Notes: generated by a model from the letters alone, not told the origin. DNA of 64,000 nucleotides from JADJPO01 sp963724535 (GCA_963724535.1 CAVRVD010000013.1:310001-374000), one strand, 5' to 3'; numbered from the stretch's first letter, positions 54,428 to 63,443 are shown. Program-made: numbers and translations.

Positions 54428-54955
54428 CTACTTCGTCATCGGGTACACGGGCAGCACGGTCCGGCCGGCTGTCGCGTTGGTCACGCCCGCGAACGAGGCG
54501 TACCAGGCCAGGAGCGCCGTCATGATGCCGAGCCAGCCGCCCACCTTCGTGAGGGAGGCCATCTCGGCGAACTCCGCGGCGGTCAGCGCGACGAAGGTGA
54601 CGGTCAGCACGGCGAAGGTGGCCACCAGGGCGCCGGTGGTCTTGAACGAGGCGACGAGCATGTAGGCCGTGAAGATGGTCCAGGCCAGCAGGAACAGGCC
54701 GACGCCCTTGCCGATGTCCGCCTTGCTCGCATCGCTTATCAGGCCGATGTGGGTGCTGAGGTACCAGAACGCCATCCAGAACGCCCCGTAGGAACAGAAG
54801 GCGAGGGCGCCGAACGCGTTTCCCTTCACAAACTCCACCACGCCGGCGACCACCTGGACGGCGCCGCCGTAGAACAGCGCAAGGCCGAACAGGACGGGTT
54901 CGACGGTGGCCGGGACCAGACCGGCGTTGAAGCAGGACAGCACGAAGGTCGTCAA
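54428..54955 (-). CDS. GPR1/FUN34/SatP-like acetate transporter with damaged 5' end
   Basis: Six membrane segments, SCFNAGL, and the C-terminal AWYASFAGVTN match the YaaH/SatP acetate-succinate channel family. The family N-terminus (LGLAxFALTTFVLS) is encoded up to 54976, but no ATG or GTG lies between that segment and an in-frame TGA at 54989. The only start in frame is TTG at 54955, which would cut most of the first helix. An ATG at 54992 is in another frame, one base away from making a full protein. The gene is either frameshifted or starts unusually. Confidence 0.7.
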   Translation of the reverse strand: MTTFVLSCFNAGLVPATVEPVLFGLALFYGGAVQVVAGVVEFVKGNAFGALAFCSYGAFWMAFWYLSTHIGLISDASKADIGKGVGLFLLAWTIFTAYMLVASFKTTGALVATFAVLTVTFVALTAAEFAEMASLTKVGGWLGIMTALLAWYASFAGVTNATAGRTVLPVYPMTK

Positions 54956-55067
54956 CGCGAAACAGGCTAGGCCGAGCCGAGCGGTCCGTCATCCAGGGTG
55001 CATGGCCGGAAGACGGTGTGTGACCTACGTCAGCGGTCGCGCGACCGAGGCGAGCGGCGATCCCCAG

Positions 55068-55796
55068 TCAGCGGTCGACCATCCGCAGCGACCGCACCTG
55101 GCGCTCCAGGTGCCACTGCAGGTAGGCCGCCGCGATCCCGCTCGCCTCACGCCGGTGCCGGTCCTGACTGGCGTCGGCGGTCGGCCAGTCGCCGCTGAGC
55201 AGCGCGGCGAGCAGCTCGAGGGTCTGCGGGTGCGGGGCGGTGCTCACCGAGGGTCGGCACTGCGGGCACACCGACCCACCGGAGGCCAACGAGAACGAGC
55301 GGTGCGGTCCGTCCTCGCCGCAGCGCGCGCAGTCGGTGAACGACGGCGCCCAGCCGGCCACGGACAGCGCCCGCAGCAGGTATGCGTCAAGGATCAGGCC
55401 AGGAGCGTGGTCCGCCCCGGCCAGCGCCCGCAACCCGCCGGCCAGCAGCAGGAACAGCTGCAGCGCCGGCTCCCGCTCGGTCTCGACGAGCCGCTCGGTC
55501 GTCTCCACCATGGCTGTCCCGGCCGTGTAGCGGGCATAGTCCTCGGCGATGGCCAGCCCATGGGCGCCGATGGTCTCCACCTGGGTCACCGTGTCCAACG
55601 AGCGACCCTCGTAGAGCTGGACGTCCACGTGCATGAACGGCTCCAGGCGCGCGCCGAACCGAGAACTGGTCCGACGCACCCCCTTGGCGGCGGCCCGGAC
55701 CATGCCGTGCTCACGGGTGAGTAGGGTGACGATGCGGTCGGCCTCACCCAGCTTCTGGGTCCTCAGCACAACCGCCTCGTCACGGTAGAGGGGCAC
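55068..55796 (-). CDS. recO: DNA repair protein RecO
   Basis: RecO works with RecR/RecF to load RecA. The 242-residue protein has the N-terminal OB fold (PLYRDEAVVLRTQKLGEADRIVTLLTREHG), the alpha-helical middle and a zinc-like motif CARCG..CPQC. It starts at GTG 55796, 13 bp downstream of leuA on the same strand. Immediately 3' is a perfect palindrome GGTCGCGCGACC at 55035-55046. Confidence 0.95.
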   Translation of the reverse strand: MPLYRDEAVVLRTQKLGEADRIVTLLTREHGMVRAAAKGVRRTSSRFGARLEPFMHVDVQLYEGRSLDTVTQVETIGAHGLAIAEDYARYTAGTAMVETTERLVETEREPALQLFLLLAGGLRALAGADHAPGLILDAYLLRALSVAGWAPSFTDCARCGEDGPHRSFSLASGGSVCPQCRPSVSTAPHPQTLELLAALLSGDWPTADASQDRHRREASGIAAAYLQWHLERQVRSLRMVDR

Positions 55797-55808
55797 CCCC
55801 TCAGCGTC

Positions 55809-57575
55809 TCAGGTCAGCGGCCGCCCGAGTGCTCGGTTGATCGCCGACACGACGGCCTTCAGCGAGGCCCGCACGATATTGGGGTCGATCCCGACCCCCC
55901 ACAGCACCCGCTCACCGACCGCACACTCCACAAACGCCGCCGCGGTCGCGTCCCCACCGGCGCTCATCGCGTGCTCGACGTAGTCCAACACCCTGACATC
56001 CACGTCGAAGTCGGTCATCGCCTCGACGAACGCCGAGATCGGGCCGTTCGCATGCCCGTCAAGGTGCACCAGCTGGTCACCGGGCTGGCGGGCATGGTCC
56101 TCGACATCGACCGAGAGGTGATCCAGACCGTCGTCCCCGCTCGTGACCTGCATGCCGCGAACCCGGAACCGGCCCCACGGGACGTGGGACGGCGTCGGGT
56201 CCGACGGCAGGTACTCGTCGGAGAAGATCCGCCACAGCTCCTCGGGGGCCACCTCGCCGCCGGCTGTGTCGGTGTGCTGCTGGACGACCTGGCTGAACTC
56301 GATCTGCAGCCGCCGCGGCAGGTCCAGGTGGTACTCGTGCCTCATCAGGTAGGCCACGCCGCCCTTGCCCGACTGGCTGTTCACCCGGATCACGGCCTCG
56401 TAGCTGCGCCCGACGTCCTTGGGGTCGATCGGCAGGTAGGGCACGGCCCAGGGGTGTTCGTCGACCGGTACCCCCGCGGCGTCCGCATCGCGCTTCAGCG
56501 CCTCGAACCCCTTCTTGATCGCGTCCTGGTGGGACCCGGCGAAGGCGGTGTAGACCAGGTCGCCGCCGTACGGATGGCGCTCGGGCACCTTGAGCTGGTT
56601 GCAGTACTCGACCGTCCGACGGATCTCGTCGATGTCGCTGAAGTCGATCATCGGGTCGATGCCCTGGCTGAACACGTTCAGGCCCAGGGTGACCAGACAG
56701 ACGTTGCCGGTGCGCTCGCCGTTGCCGAACAGACACCCCTCGATCCGGTCCGCCCCCGCCAGGTACCCCAGCTCGGCGGCGGCGACCGCAGTGCCACGGT
56801 CGTTGTGCGGGTGCAGCGACAGGGTGACGTTCTCCCGGTGGGTCAGGTGACGGTGCATCCACTCGATCGAGTCGGCGTACACGTTCGGGGTCGCCATCTC
56901 CACCGTGGCCGGCAAGTTGATGATCACCTTTCGGTCCGGCGCCGGTTCGAAGATCTCGAGCACGTCGTTGCAGACCCGGGCCGCGAACTCCAGCTCGGTG
57001 CCGGTGTAGGACTCCGGGGAGTATTCGAAGTAGATCCTTGTGCCCTCGGCCTCGGCCGCCTCGGCCAGCTTCCTGCAGTGCCGCGCCCCGTCGGTCGCGA
57101 TGGCGGTGATCCCGTCGGTGTCGGTGCCGAACACCACCCGGCGCTGCAGCACGGACGTGGAGTTGTACAGATGCATGACGGCCTGCCGGGCGCCGCGGAT
57201 CGAGTCGTAGGTGCGTTCGATCAGGTGGTCGCGGGCCTGGGTGAGCACCTGGATCACGACGTCGTCGGGGATCAGGTCCTCCTCGATCAGCTGCCGCACG
57301 AAGTCGAAGTCGGTCTGGCTGGCTGACGGGAAGCCGACCTCGATCTCCTTGTAGCCCATCGAGACGAGCAGCTCGAACATGCGCCGCTTGCGCTCGGGCG
57401 TCATCGGGTCGATCAGGGCCTGGTTGCCGTCGCGCAGGTCGACGGCGCACCACTGCGGGGCCGCAGTGATCGTCTTGGTGGGCCAGGTGCGGTCGGGCAA
57501 CGAGACCTGGATCTGCTGTGCGAACGGTTGGTATCGATGGATCGGCATGCCGGACGGTTGTTGGGTGTTCTTCAC
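55809..57575 (-). CDS. leuA: 2-isopropylmalate synthase
   Basis: LeuA condenses 2-oxoisovalerate with acetyl-CoA in leucine synthesis and is feedback-inhibited through its C-terminal domain. The 588-residue actinobacterial form has the DRTWPTKTITAAPQWCAVDLRDGNQALIDPM start (metal Asp in RDGNQ), metal His in LHPHNDRG, GCLFGNGERTGN, and a C-terminal LeuA regulatory domain from about residue 440. GTG at 57575 is chosen because GAGG lies 5 nt upstream. An attenuator-like leader lies 100 bp upstream. Confidence 0.95.
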   Translation of the reverse strand: MKNTQQPSGMPIHRYQPFAQQIQVSLPDRTWPTKTITAAPQWCAVDLRDGNQALIDPMTPERKRRMFELLVSMGYKEIEVGFPSASQTDFDFVRQLIEEDLIPDDVVIQVLTQARDHLIERTYDSIRGARQAVMHLYNSTSVLQRRVVFGTDTDGITAIATDGARHCRKLAEAAEAEGTRIYFEYSPESYTGTELEFAARVCNDVLEIFEPAPDRKVIINLPATVEMATPNVYADSIEWMHRHLTHRENVTLSLHPHNDRGTAVAAAELGYLAGADRIEGCLFGNGERTGNVCLVTLGLNVFSQGIDPMIDFSDIDEIRRTVEYCNQLKVPERHPYGGDLVYTAFAGSHQDAIKKGFEALKRDADAAGVPVDEHPWAVPYLPIDPKDVGRSYEAVIRVNSQSGKGGVAYLMRHEYHLDLPRRLQIEFSQVVQQHTDTAGGEVAPEELWRIFSDEYLPSDPTPSHVPWGRFRVRGMQVTSGDDGLDHLSVDVEDHARQPGDQLVHLDGHANGPISAFVEAMTDFDVDVRVLDYVEHAMSAGGDATAAAFVECAVGERVLWGVGIDPNIVRASLKAVVSAINRALGRPLT

Positions 57576-57673
57576 GATCGCCTCACGGGATGTGCCGGTG
57601 GTCGCTTGGGGCCACCGGGATGGCCACGGACAACAGCCGGCACGCGCGAATCGCCCGCGGCGAGGGGTCCGGC

Positions 57674-57721
57674 TTAGAGGGCCCCGCCGCGGCGGCGAAG
57701 AAGGAGCTGCGTCCAGCGCAC
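57674..57721 (-). CDS. Putative leuA leader peptide
   Basis: A 15-codon frame (VRWTQLLLRRRGGAL) starts at GTG 57721 and ends at TAA, with consecutive leucine codons CTC CTT CTT (CTT is rare here) and a last CTC. It is followed by GC-rich dyads, including the perfect CCGCCGCGGCGG inside the Arg codons and GCCGG..CCGGC after the stop. Leucine leader peptides are known before actinobacterial leuA, so attenuation is likely. A longer start at GTG 57739 is possible. Confidence 0.55.
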   Translation of the reverse strand: MRWTQLLLRRRGGAL

Positions 57722-57774
57722 CTGAACACGGTACAGCACGGCCGCCGCACTGCAGGCGCCGTGGCACGCCGGAG

Positions 57775-58554
57775 TCAGCCGAGCAGGACAGCTCTCACGA
57801 TCACCCCGATCCCGGCGACACAGGCCAGGCCCAGCACCAGCTGTTGCAGGAGGACAGCGTCGATGCGCCGGCGCACGGGCCTGGCCAGCGCGGAGCCGGC
57901 CACCAGGAACGGCACCCACATCGCTCCGGCGACCACCTGGTCCCCGGTGAGCTCGCCGGCCGTGGCCAGCCCGACGAGCGAGGTCAACGACCCCGCGAGG
58001 AAGAACGCAGCCAGGGTCCCGCGCAGCCGTTCCGCCGGCTCATGGCGCAGCACGATCGCGAGGAAGGGGCCGCCGATCGAGGCCGCCGTCGCCGTGACGC
58101 CCGACACCAGTCCCGCCACGGCTGCGGCCCGCCGCGTCGTGCGCACCAAGCCGGGGTCAAGGGATGCCGAGCGGGTCGCCGAGAGTGGGGACGAGACCCT
58201 GGACGTCGCCGCCGCGACGATCGCCGCGACGATCACCATCACGCCGACGGTCACCGCAATCGCCGTCGCCGAGAACCGGGCCACCACCAGGACACCCAGC
58301 GGCGTGGTCAGCAACCGGGCGACCAGTGCCCACCTCAACGCCCGCCACTCGACCAGCCGCGAGCCCGTGGTCACCTCGACCAGCGGCAGTACGAAGCCGA
58401 CGACGAGCAGCGCGCCCGGCATCAGCTCTGGAGCCAGTACCACCACGAACGGAGCCGCGACCACGGCCACGCCGAAGCCGATCGTCGCCTGCACCATCGC
58501 GCCAAGGGTGATCATCGCCCCGAGCAGGATCACCAGGTACGGGTCAACGGTCAC
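57775..58554 (-). CDS. TauE/SafE family sulfite-exporter-like membrane protein
   Basis: This 259-residue protein has about eight membrane segments and the TauE/SafE motifs (MVQATIGFGVAVVAAP and SIGGPFLAIVL, the repeat of the fold). Family members move sulfite, sulfoacetate or other organosulfur anions, though many are uncharacterised. GTG at 58554 overlaps the SoxR gene stop by 4 bp, so the two share a transcript. Confidence 0.88.
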   Translation of the reverse strand: MTVDPYLVILLGAMITLGAMVQATIGFGVAVVAAPFVVVLAPELMPGALLVVGFVLPLVEVTTGSRLVEWRALRWALVARLLTTPLGVLVVARFSATAIAVTVGVMVIVAAIVAAATSRVSSPLSATRSASLDPGLVRTTRRAAAVAGLVSGVTATAASIGGPFLAIVLRHEPAERLRGTLAAFFLAGSLTSLVGLATAGELTGDQVVAGAMWVPFLVAGSALARPVRRRIDAVLLQQLVLGLACVAGIGVIVRAVLLG

Positions 58555-59000
58555 AGGGGGCGAAGCGCGCCGGGCAGACGTCGCGCGCCAGGACCGGCGG
58601 CGGCGTACCGGTCATCGGGGTTGTAGAGCGCGCAGGTGCGCAGTGACAGGCAGCCGCAGCCGATGCACCCGGTCAAGCCGTCCCGCAGGGCCTGCAGCGC
58701 CTCGATCTGCTCATCCAGTCGGCGCCGCCACTGCCTTGACAGCCTGGCCCAGTCCGCCTTGGTCGGGGTCCGCTCCTGGGGCAGGGTGGCCAGGGCAGCG
58801 CGGACCTCATGCAGGGACAGCCCGACGTTCTGGGCCGCCCGGACAAAGGCGATCCGGCGCAGCACACTGCGGTGGTAGTAGCGCCGCCCCCCGGCCGCTC
58901 GCGTGCTGGCGATCAGGCCGAGGCTCTCGTAGTACCGCAGCGCGGACGCCGCCACCCCCGAGCGCCGGGCGACCTCGCCGATGCTGAGCAGGTCCTTCAT
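58551..59000 (-). CDS. soxR: Redox-sensitive MerR-family regulator SoxR
   Basis: This 149-residue regulator has the MerR helix-turn-helix (SIGEVARRSGVAASALRYYESLGLI), a dimer helix and the [2Fe-2S] motif CIGCGCLSLRTC (CX2CXCX5C). SoxR responds to redox-active compounds by twisting promoters with overlong spacers. It is divergent from the SDR gene, whose promoter has such a spacer. No soxS is expected in actinobacteria. Confidence 0.93.
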   Translation of the reverse strand: MKDLLSIGEVARRSGVAASALRYYESLGLIASTRAAGGRRYYHRSVLRRIAFVRAAQNVGLSLHEVRAALATLPQERTPTKADWARLSRQWRRRLDEQIEALQALRDGLTGCIGCGCLSLRTCALYNPDDRYAAAGPGARRLPGALRPL

Positions 59001-59042
59001 CGACTGGCTCCTCCGTGGTCCTCCGTGGTCACCAACCTGGGC

Positions 59043-59073
59043 TTGACTTCAAGTTGACGTGAACTTTCATTAT
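59043..59073 (+). promoter_or_regulatory. MerR-type promoter with SoxR operator candidate
   Basis: The -35 TTGACT (59043-59048) and -10 CATTAT (59068-59073) are 19 bp apart. The spacer holds the dyad AAGTT-N6-AACTT (59051-59066) centred within it. This overlong spacing plus central dyad is the hallmark of MerR/SoxR-controlled promoters. The SDR ATG at 59081 lies at the expected transcription start, suggesting a leaderless mRNA. Confidence 0.75.
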
Positions 59074-59080
59074 AGGGCTC

Positions 59081-59785
59081 ATGAGCCCTACTACCGCATC
59101 AGTAGCCCTGGTCACCGGCGGCTCGACGGGTCTGGGACACCAGGTGGTCGCCCACCTCGCCGCAACCGGCTGGCGGGTCGTCGTGGACGCGCGGGACGCC
59201 GTCCGGCTCGAGCAGAGCGTCGCGAGGCTCGACGCGGCGGCAGCCGTCACGGCGATCCCCGGTGACGTCGCCGACCCTCGGCACCGGCGGCGACTGGCTG
59301 ACACGGTCGCCGAGCATGGTCACCTGGACCTCCTGCTCAACAACGCCAGCGTGCTGGGTCCGAGCCCGCAGCCGGCTCTGAGGGACTACCCCGTGGACAC
59401 CCTCGACCACGTGTTCGCCGTGAACACCCTCGCGCCGCTCGCACTGTTCCAGCTGGTGCTGCCGATGCTGCAGTCCGGCCGGGGCGTGGTGGTCAACGTC
59501 TCCTCTGACGCCGCGGTCGAGGCCTATGCGGGCTGGGGTGGGTACGGCGCCGCCAAGGCCGCGCTGGACCAGCTCAGCGCCGTGATCGCCGCCGAGCAGC
59601 CGGACCTGTCCGTGTATGCCTTCGATCCCGGCGACATGAACACCGACCTGCACCAGCAGGCCTTCCCCGGCGAGGACATCAGTGACCGGCCGAGCCCGGC
59701 AAGCGTCGTCCCGGCGCTGTCGATGCTGCTGGACCGCCACCTGTCCAGCGGCCGCTACCGGGCCGCGGAGCTGAGCCCGCGATGA
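59081..59785 (+). CDS. Short-chain dehydrogenase/reductase
   Basis: This 234-residue Rossmann oxidoreductase has the cofactor motif TGGSTGLG, NNAS, the catalytic Ser (VNVSSDAA) and YGAAK (YxxxK). NADP specificity is plausible but not certain. It is the likely target of SoxR and may reduce quinone- or antibiotic-like redox compounds; this is an inference from the promoter. The queA-like gene overlaps its stop by 4 bp. Confidence 0.9.
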   Translation: MSPTTASVALVTGGSTGLGHQVVAHLAATGWRVVVDARDAVRLEQSVARLDAAAAVTAIPGDVADPRHRRRLADTVAEHGHLDLLLNNASVLGPSPQPALRDYPVDTLDHVFAVNTLAPLALFQLVLPMLQSGRGVVVNVSSDAAVEAYAGWGGYGAAKAALDQLSAVIAAEQPDLSVYAFDPGDMNTDLHQQAFPGEDISDRPSPASVVPALSMLLDRHLSSGRYRAAELSPR

Positions 59786-60813
59786 GCCTGACGTTCGCCG
59801 TTCCTGCCGGCCGGGCGGCGCAGAGCCCACCGGAGCACCGTGGGCTCGACCGCGACGGCGTCCGGCTGCTGGTCGCCCGGCCCGGACATCTCGGTCACCT
59901 GCACTTCCGCGACCTGCCGAAGGTTCTGGACGCTGGAGATCTGCTGGTGGTCAACACCTCGGGCACGCTGGCCGCCGCGGTAAGCGGCAGAGTCGCAACG
60001 CTCCGGGCGCCGGTGCACGTCGCCGGCACTCTGGACGACGGCTCCTGGGTCGTCGAGGTCCGGTTGCCCGACGGCAGCGGTCCTGACCTCAGCCTGCGCA
60101 CGGGCCTCACCCTCGACCTGGACGGCGGCGCCCAGGCGCAGCTGCTCGCCGCTCATCCGGATCCGGCCCGGTGGCCGAGCAGGCTGTGGCGGGCGAGGGT
60201 GACCGGAGCCGACACCCTGCCGGAGTACCTGACCCGCCACGGGCGGCCGATCCGCTACGGCTATCTCGACGCCCCCTACCCGATTGCGGCCTACCAGAGC
60301 GTCTACGCCGGTGAGCCCGGCAGCGCCGAGATGGTCAGCGCCGGTCGTCCGTTCAGCGACCGCGTGCTCGTTGAGCTGATCTCTCGCGGTGTGACGATCG
60401 CCGCCCTGACCCTGCACGCCGGCGTGTCCAGCCCCGAGCTGCACGAACCACCCGCCCCGGAGCGCTACCACCTGCCCCAGGACACCGCCCGGCTGGTGAA
60501 CAGCGCTCGCCGGGCCGGACGGCGCGTGGTGGCCGTGGGCACGACCGTGGTCCGGGCCCTGGAGACGTCGGTGACGACCTGGGGCGAGGTGCGCGGCGGG
60601 TCCGGCTGGACCGACCTGGTCCTGGACGGAGCGCACCGAACCCGTGCCGTCGACGGCCTGGTCACCGGGCTGCACGACGCCGACGCCAGCCATCAGGTGC
60701 TGCTGCGCGCCGTGGCCGGGGCGCAGCTGGTGGACTCTGCCTATGCGGCCGCGCTGGCCGAGGACTACCTGTGGCACGAGTTCGGCGACTCCATGGTGTT
60801 CCTTCCGTCCTAG
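59782..60813 (+). CDS. queA: QueA-like S-adenosylmethionine:tRNA ribosyltransferase-isomerase
   Basis: QueA transfers a ribosyl group from SAM to preQ1-tRNA in queuosine synthesis. The 343-residue protein has the family segments DLLVVNTSGTLAA, YQSVYAGEPGSAEMVSAGRPFS, LTLHAGVSSP, and GTTVVRALE. Differences from canonical QueA (PGSVAAPTAGLHF replaced by PGSAEMVSAGRPFS) suggest divergence. No other queuosine genes lie in the window, so its role beside an SDR and SoxR may be different. ATG overlaps the SDR stop. Confidence 0.82.
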   Translation: MSLTFAVPAGRAAQSPPEHRGLDRDGVRLLVARPGHLGHLHFRDLPKVLDAGDLLVVNTSGTLAAAVSGRVATLRAPVHVAGTLDDGSWVVEVRLPDGSGPDLSLRTGLTLDLDGGAQAQLLAAHPDPARWPSRLWRARVTGADTLPEYLTRHGRPIRYGYLDAPYPIAAYQSVYAGEPGSAEMVSAGRPFSDRVLVELISRGVTIAALTLHAGVSSPELHEPPAPERYHLPQDTARLVNSARRAGRRVVAVGTTVVRALETSVTTWGEVRGGSGWTDLVLDGAHRTRAVDGLVTGLHDADASHQVLLRAVAGAQLVDSAYAAALAEDYLWHEFGDSMVFLPS

Positions 60814-60822
60814 GATCGCGCC

Positions 60823-63234
60823 GTGCCGTCTACCGCGTCGTCGCCGCTCCCGGTGCGCGTCGTGGTCGGGGTCGACGGATCCGGGCGCAGCCACCGACTG
60901 GGCGTGCTGGCCGCAGCGTTCGGGGCTGACGTGGTGCAGGTGATCGCTCCCGCTGCAGACCCTGAGGCGTTCTCCGCCCAGCTGGCCGACGCCGCGGCGG
61001 CCGGGCGAGCGGTCGTCGTCGACGATGTGCACCGGCTCGACGACACCTGCCTCCGGGCCCTCACGGCGGCGGGCCGTCGCGGCGTCGTCGTGCTGGTCAG
61101 CAGGCGACCCACGATCGACCGGGCGCCACTCGCCGAGCTCGACGAGGTACTCGCCCGGGCCGGATCGGTCGAGGATCTCCAACCCCTGGATGTGGCCGCG
61201 ATCCACACCCTGGTCGCCGCGCTGAGAGGCCGGCCGCCGCAGCCGGAGGAGGTGGCGAGCATCCTGGACGCCTCCGCCGGACTGCCTGCTCTCGCTGCAG
61301 CGATCGCCGTCGCCCCCGGACCAGACCCGGCCACCGCCGTGGCCGCCCGCGTCGGGCGGCGGCTCGCGCAGCTCGACCCGGCGACGGCACGGCTGGCCGG
61401 GACTCTGGCGACCGGCGTTCCGCTGCCGGACGACGTGCTCGCCGCGGCCTCGGGCCTTACCCTCACCGAGCTGCCCACCGCCCTGCGTCGCCTCACCGAC
61501 GAGGGGTTCCTCGCGCCCGACGGTGACCACCTGGTGCCGGCTGTCGCCGCAGCGATCGAGCTGGCGGCTGGTCCGGCAGGTCGGCGTGCCGCGCGCGCAC
61601 ACCTGGCGAGCGCTCTCGTGGACGCCGGAGGCGACCCGGTGTCGGTCGCCGGGTTGCTGCGCGACGCCCGAGCCCGGGGCGCGATCGCCGTCCAGGCCTT
61701 CGCCGCCGCTGCCCAGGCGGTGCGGTTCAACGCGCCGGCCGAGGCGCTCGGCTGGCTCGACGACGCCGCCGACGCGGGCGGCTCCGTCCCGGAGGGCGTC
61801 CAGGCACCGCTGCGGGCCATCCGTGCCGAGGCCTCCGCCCTCCTCGGCCTGGCAACCGACACAACCCCGATCGCCACCTCCGGTCCGGGTGAGATCGCGC
61901 GACTGCGTCTGGTCGAGGCCGCTGTCGCGGCCCACGAGGGCCGAACCGAGCGCTGCGCGGACCTGCTGCGCGACAACGACGGCCTGGAGCGCCTGCTCGC
62001 GATCCCGTCGCTGATCGCGACCGGGAGACCGTACCCGGAGGCCGGAGCGGGCATCGACGATCCTCATCTGCCGCGCGCGCTGCGTCTGCTGGCCGAGGCG
62101 GCGCGTGCCGCCACGGACCCGCGGCAGGCCGTCCCTGCCTTCATCGAGGCGGCCGAGGCCCTCGAGAGCGACCCGCCCGAGCTGGTCCTGCCCGACTCCG
62201 CGCACGCACTCGGAGCGCTCGTCGCGGTCAGCGGCGGCGACGCTGCGACCGCCGAACGCCTGCTCCACCGGGCGATCGCAACGGGAGTCGGCGGACCGGT
62301 CGCCGTCGACCGGCACCGCCTGCTGCTCGGCTGGGTCCGGATGCGGGTGGGCCGGTACGACACCGCTCTCGCCGAGGTGCAGCGAGATGACTCGTCCCAT
62401 CTCGGCGGCCGGGACCGGGTGGTGCAGGCCGCGCTGCTCGCCGGGCTCGCCCGGCGGTCGGGCGACATCGCCCGGATGCGCCAGGCGTGGACCGCCGTCG
62501 AGCCCGTGCTGGCCCGCCGGGCGGTGGACCTGTTCCACGTCGAGGTGGTCGAGGAGCTCGCCGTGGCCGCCGCGCGTCTGCACCATCCCCAGCGGATCGA
62601 ACCGGTGCTCGCGCTGCTCGAGCAGTACCTGGCCGGGCTCGGCGGACCGACTGCGTGGGCCCGCGCACTCGGCTGGACCCGCCTCCAGATGGCCGTCGCC
62701 GCCGACGATGCGACTCTCGCGGACGCCGCCGCCGACCGGCTGGAGCGGACCGGGTCCGGCCCGGGCGGCCCGGACGCTCGAACCGGGGCGGCCCGGGTGT
62801 GGGCCTCGGTGGTGTCCGGCACGGTGGACGAGACGGCCGTCACCTCAGCCGTCGACGGCCTCGCCGGCCTGGACCTGCCGTGGGAAGCCTCGCGGCTGGC
62901 CGGGCAGGCGGCGATCAACAGCACCGACGCGACCGCCGCTCGTCGACTCCTGGAGCGGGCGCGGGAGCTGTCGAGCCCCGAGGCCCGCGGCTCCGCACCC
63001 TCCGGTCCCACGCCCGGCGTCACGTCGGATGCGCAGGGCGCCCGCGCGGGCCTGTCCGAGCGCGAGGTGGAGGTGGCCCGACTCGTCCTCGAGGGGCGAA
63101 CCCACCGCGAGATCGGATCCCAGCTGTACCTGTCGCCGAAGACGGTCGAGCACCACGTCGCGCGGATCCGCACCAAGCTCGGTGCGACCACCCGGGCCGA
63201 GCTGCTGGCGTCCCTGCGCGATCTTCTGCCCTGA
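60823..63234 (+). CDS. iniR: IniR-like LuxR-family transcription regulator
   Basis: This large 803-residue regulator has an N-terminal AAA-like NTPase region, a long alpha-helical TPR-like middle and a C-terminal LuxR helix-turn-helix (LSEREVEVARLVLEGRTHREIGSQLYLSPKTVEHHVARI). The P-loop is degenerate: GVDGSGRSH has Arg at the usual Lys; Walker B is VVVDDVHRLDD. In mycobacteria IniR controls iniBAC, induced by cell-wall inhibitors. The iniB-like gene follows in the same orientation after 291 bp, which supports the name. Confidence 0.85.
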   Translation: MPSTASSPLPVRVVVGVDGSGRSHRLGVLAAAFGADVVQVIAPAADPEAFSAQLADAAAAGRAVVVDDVHRLDDTCLRALTAAGRRGVVVLVSRRPTIDRAPLAELDEVLARAGSVEDLQPLDVAAIHTLVAALRGRPPQPEEVASILDASAGLPALAAAIAVAPGPDPATAVAARVGRRLAQLDPATARLAGTLATGVPLPDDVLAAASGLTLTELPTALRRLTDEGFLAPDGDHLVPAVAAAIELAAGPAGRRAARAHLASALVDAGGDPVSVAGLLRDARARGAIAVQAFAAAAQAVRFNAPAEALGWLDDAADAGGSVPEGVQAPLRAIRAEASALLGLATDTTPIATSGPGEIARLRLVEAAVAAHEGRTERCADLLRDNDGLERLLAIPSLIATGRPYPEAGAGIDDPHLPRALRLLAEAARAATDPRQAVPAFIEAAEALESDPPELVLPDSAHALGALVAVSGGDAATAERLLHRAIATGVGGPVAVDRHRLLLGWVRMRVGRYDTALAEVQRDDSSHLGGRDRVVQAALLAGLARRSGDIARMRQAWTAVEPVLARRAVDLFHVEVVEELAVAAARLHHPQRIEPVLALLEQYLAGLGGPTAWARALGWTRLQMAVAADDATLADAAADRLERTGSGPGGPDARTGAARVWASVVSGTVDETAVTSAVDGLAGLDLPWEASRLAGQAAINSTDATAARRLLERARELSSPEARGSAPSGPTPGVTSDAQGARAGLSEREVEVARLVLEGRTHREIGSQLYLSPKTVEHHVARIRTKLGATTRAELLASLRDLLP

Positions 63235-63415
63235 ACGACCTGGTCACCGCCGGGAAGGAGCACTTTCGGCTACAGGCTGCCGACCTGCTGGTTACCGCCT
63301 GCAGCCACCCGGCCAAGTCGTGGACGGCGGCCCTCACCAGGGTGGAGAGTGTCTCGACTCCCCGCGTTTCGGCCCGTGCGCGGCGTCCCGGGCCTCGGGC
63401 TGTATCAGGGGCCCC

Positions 63416-63443
63416 CTGTCCCTGCTCCAGGGTAGGGGGACAG
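63416..63443. promoter_or_regulatory. Inverted repeat upstream of iniB-like gene
   Basis: CTGTCCC-N14-GGGACAG lies about 83 bp upstream of the iniB ATG, embedded in a C/G-run-rich segment (AGGGTAGGGGGACAGCCCC). It is the clearest dyad in the 291-bp iniR-iniB spacer and is a candidate IniR site by location. No gene is seen in the spacer. Confidence 0.45.

Noticed and set aside
59755..62586. A 943-codon antisense frame opposite queA and iniR
   Set aside because: Composition is that of a shadow (Gly/Arg/Gln/His-rich) and it conflicts with two well supported plus-strand genes.
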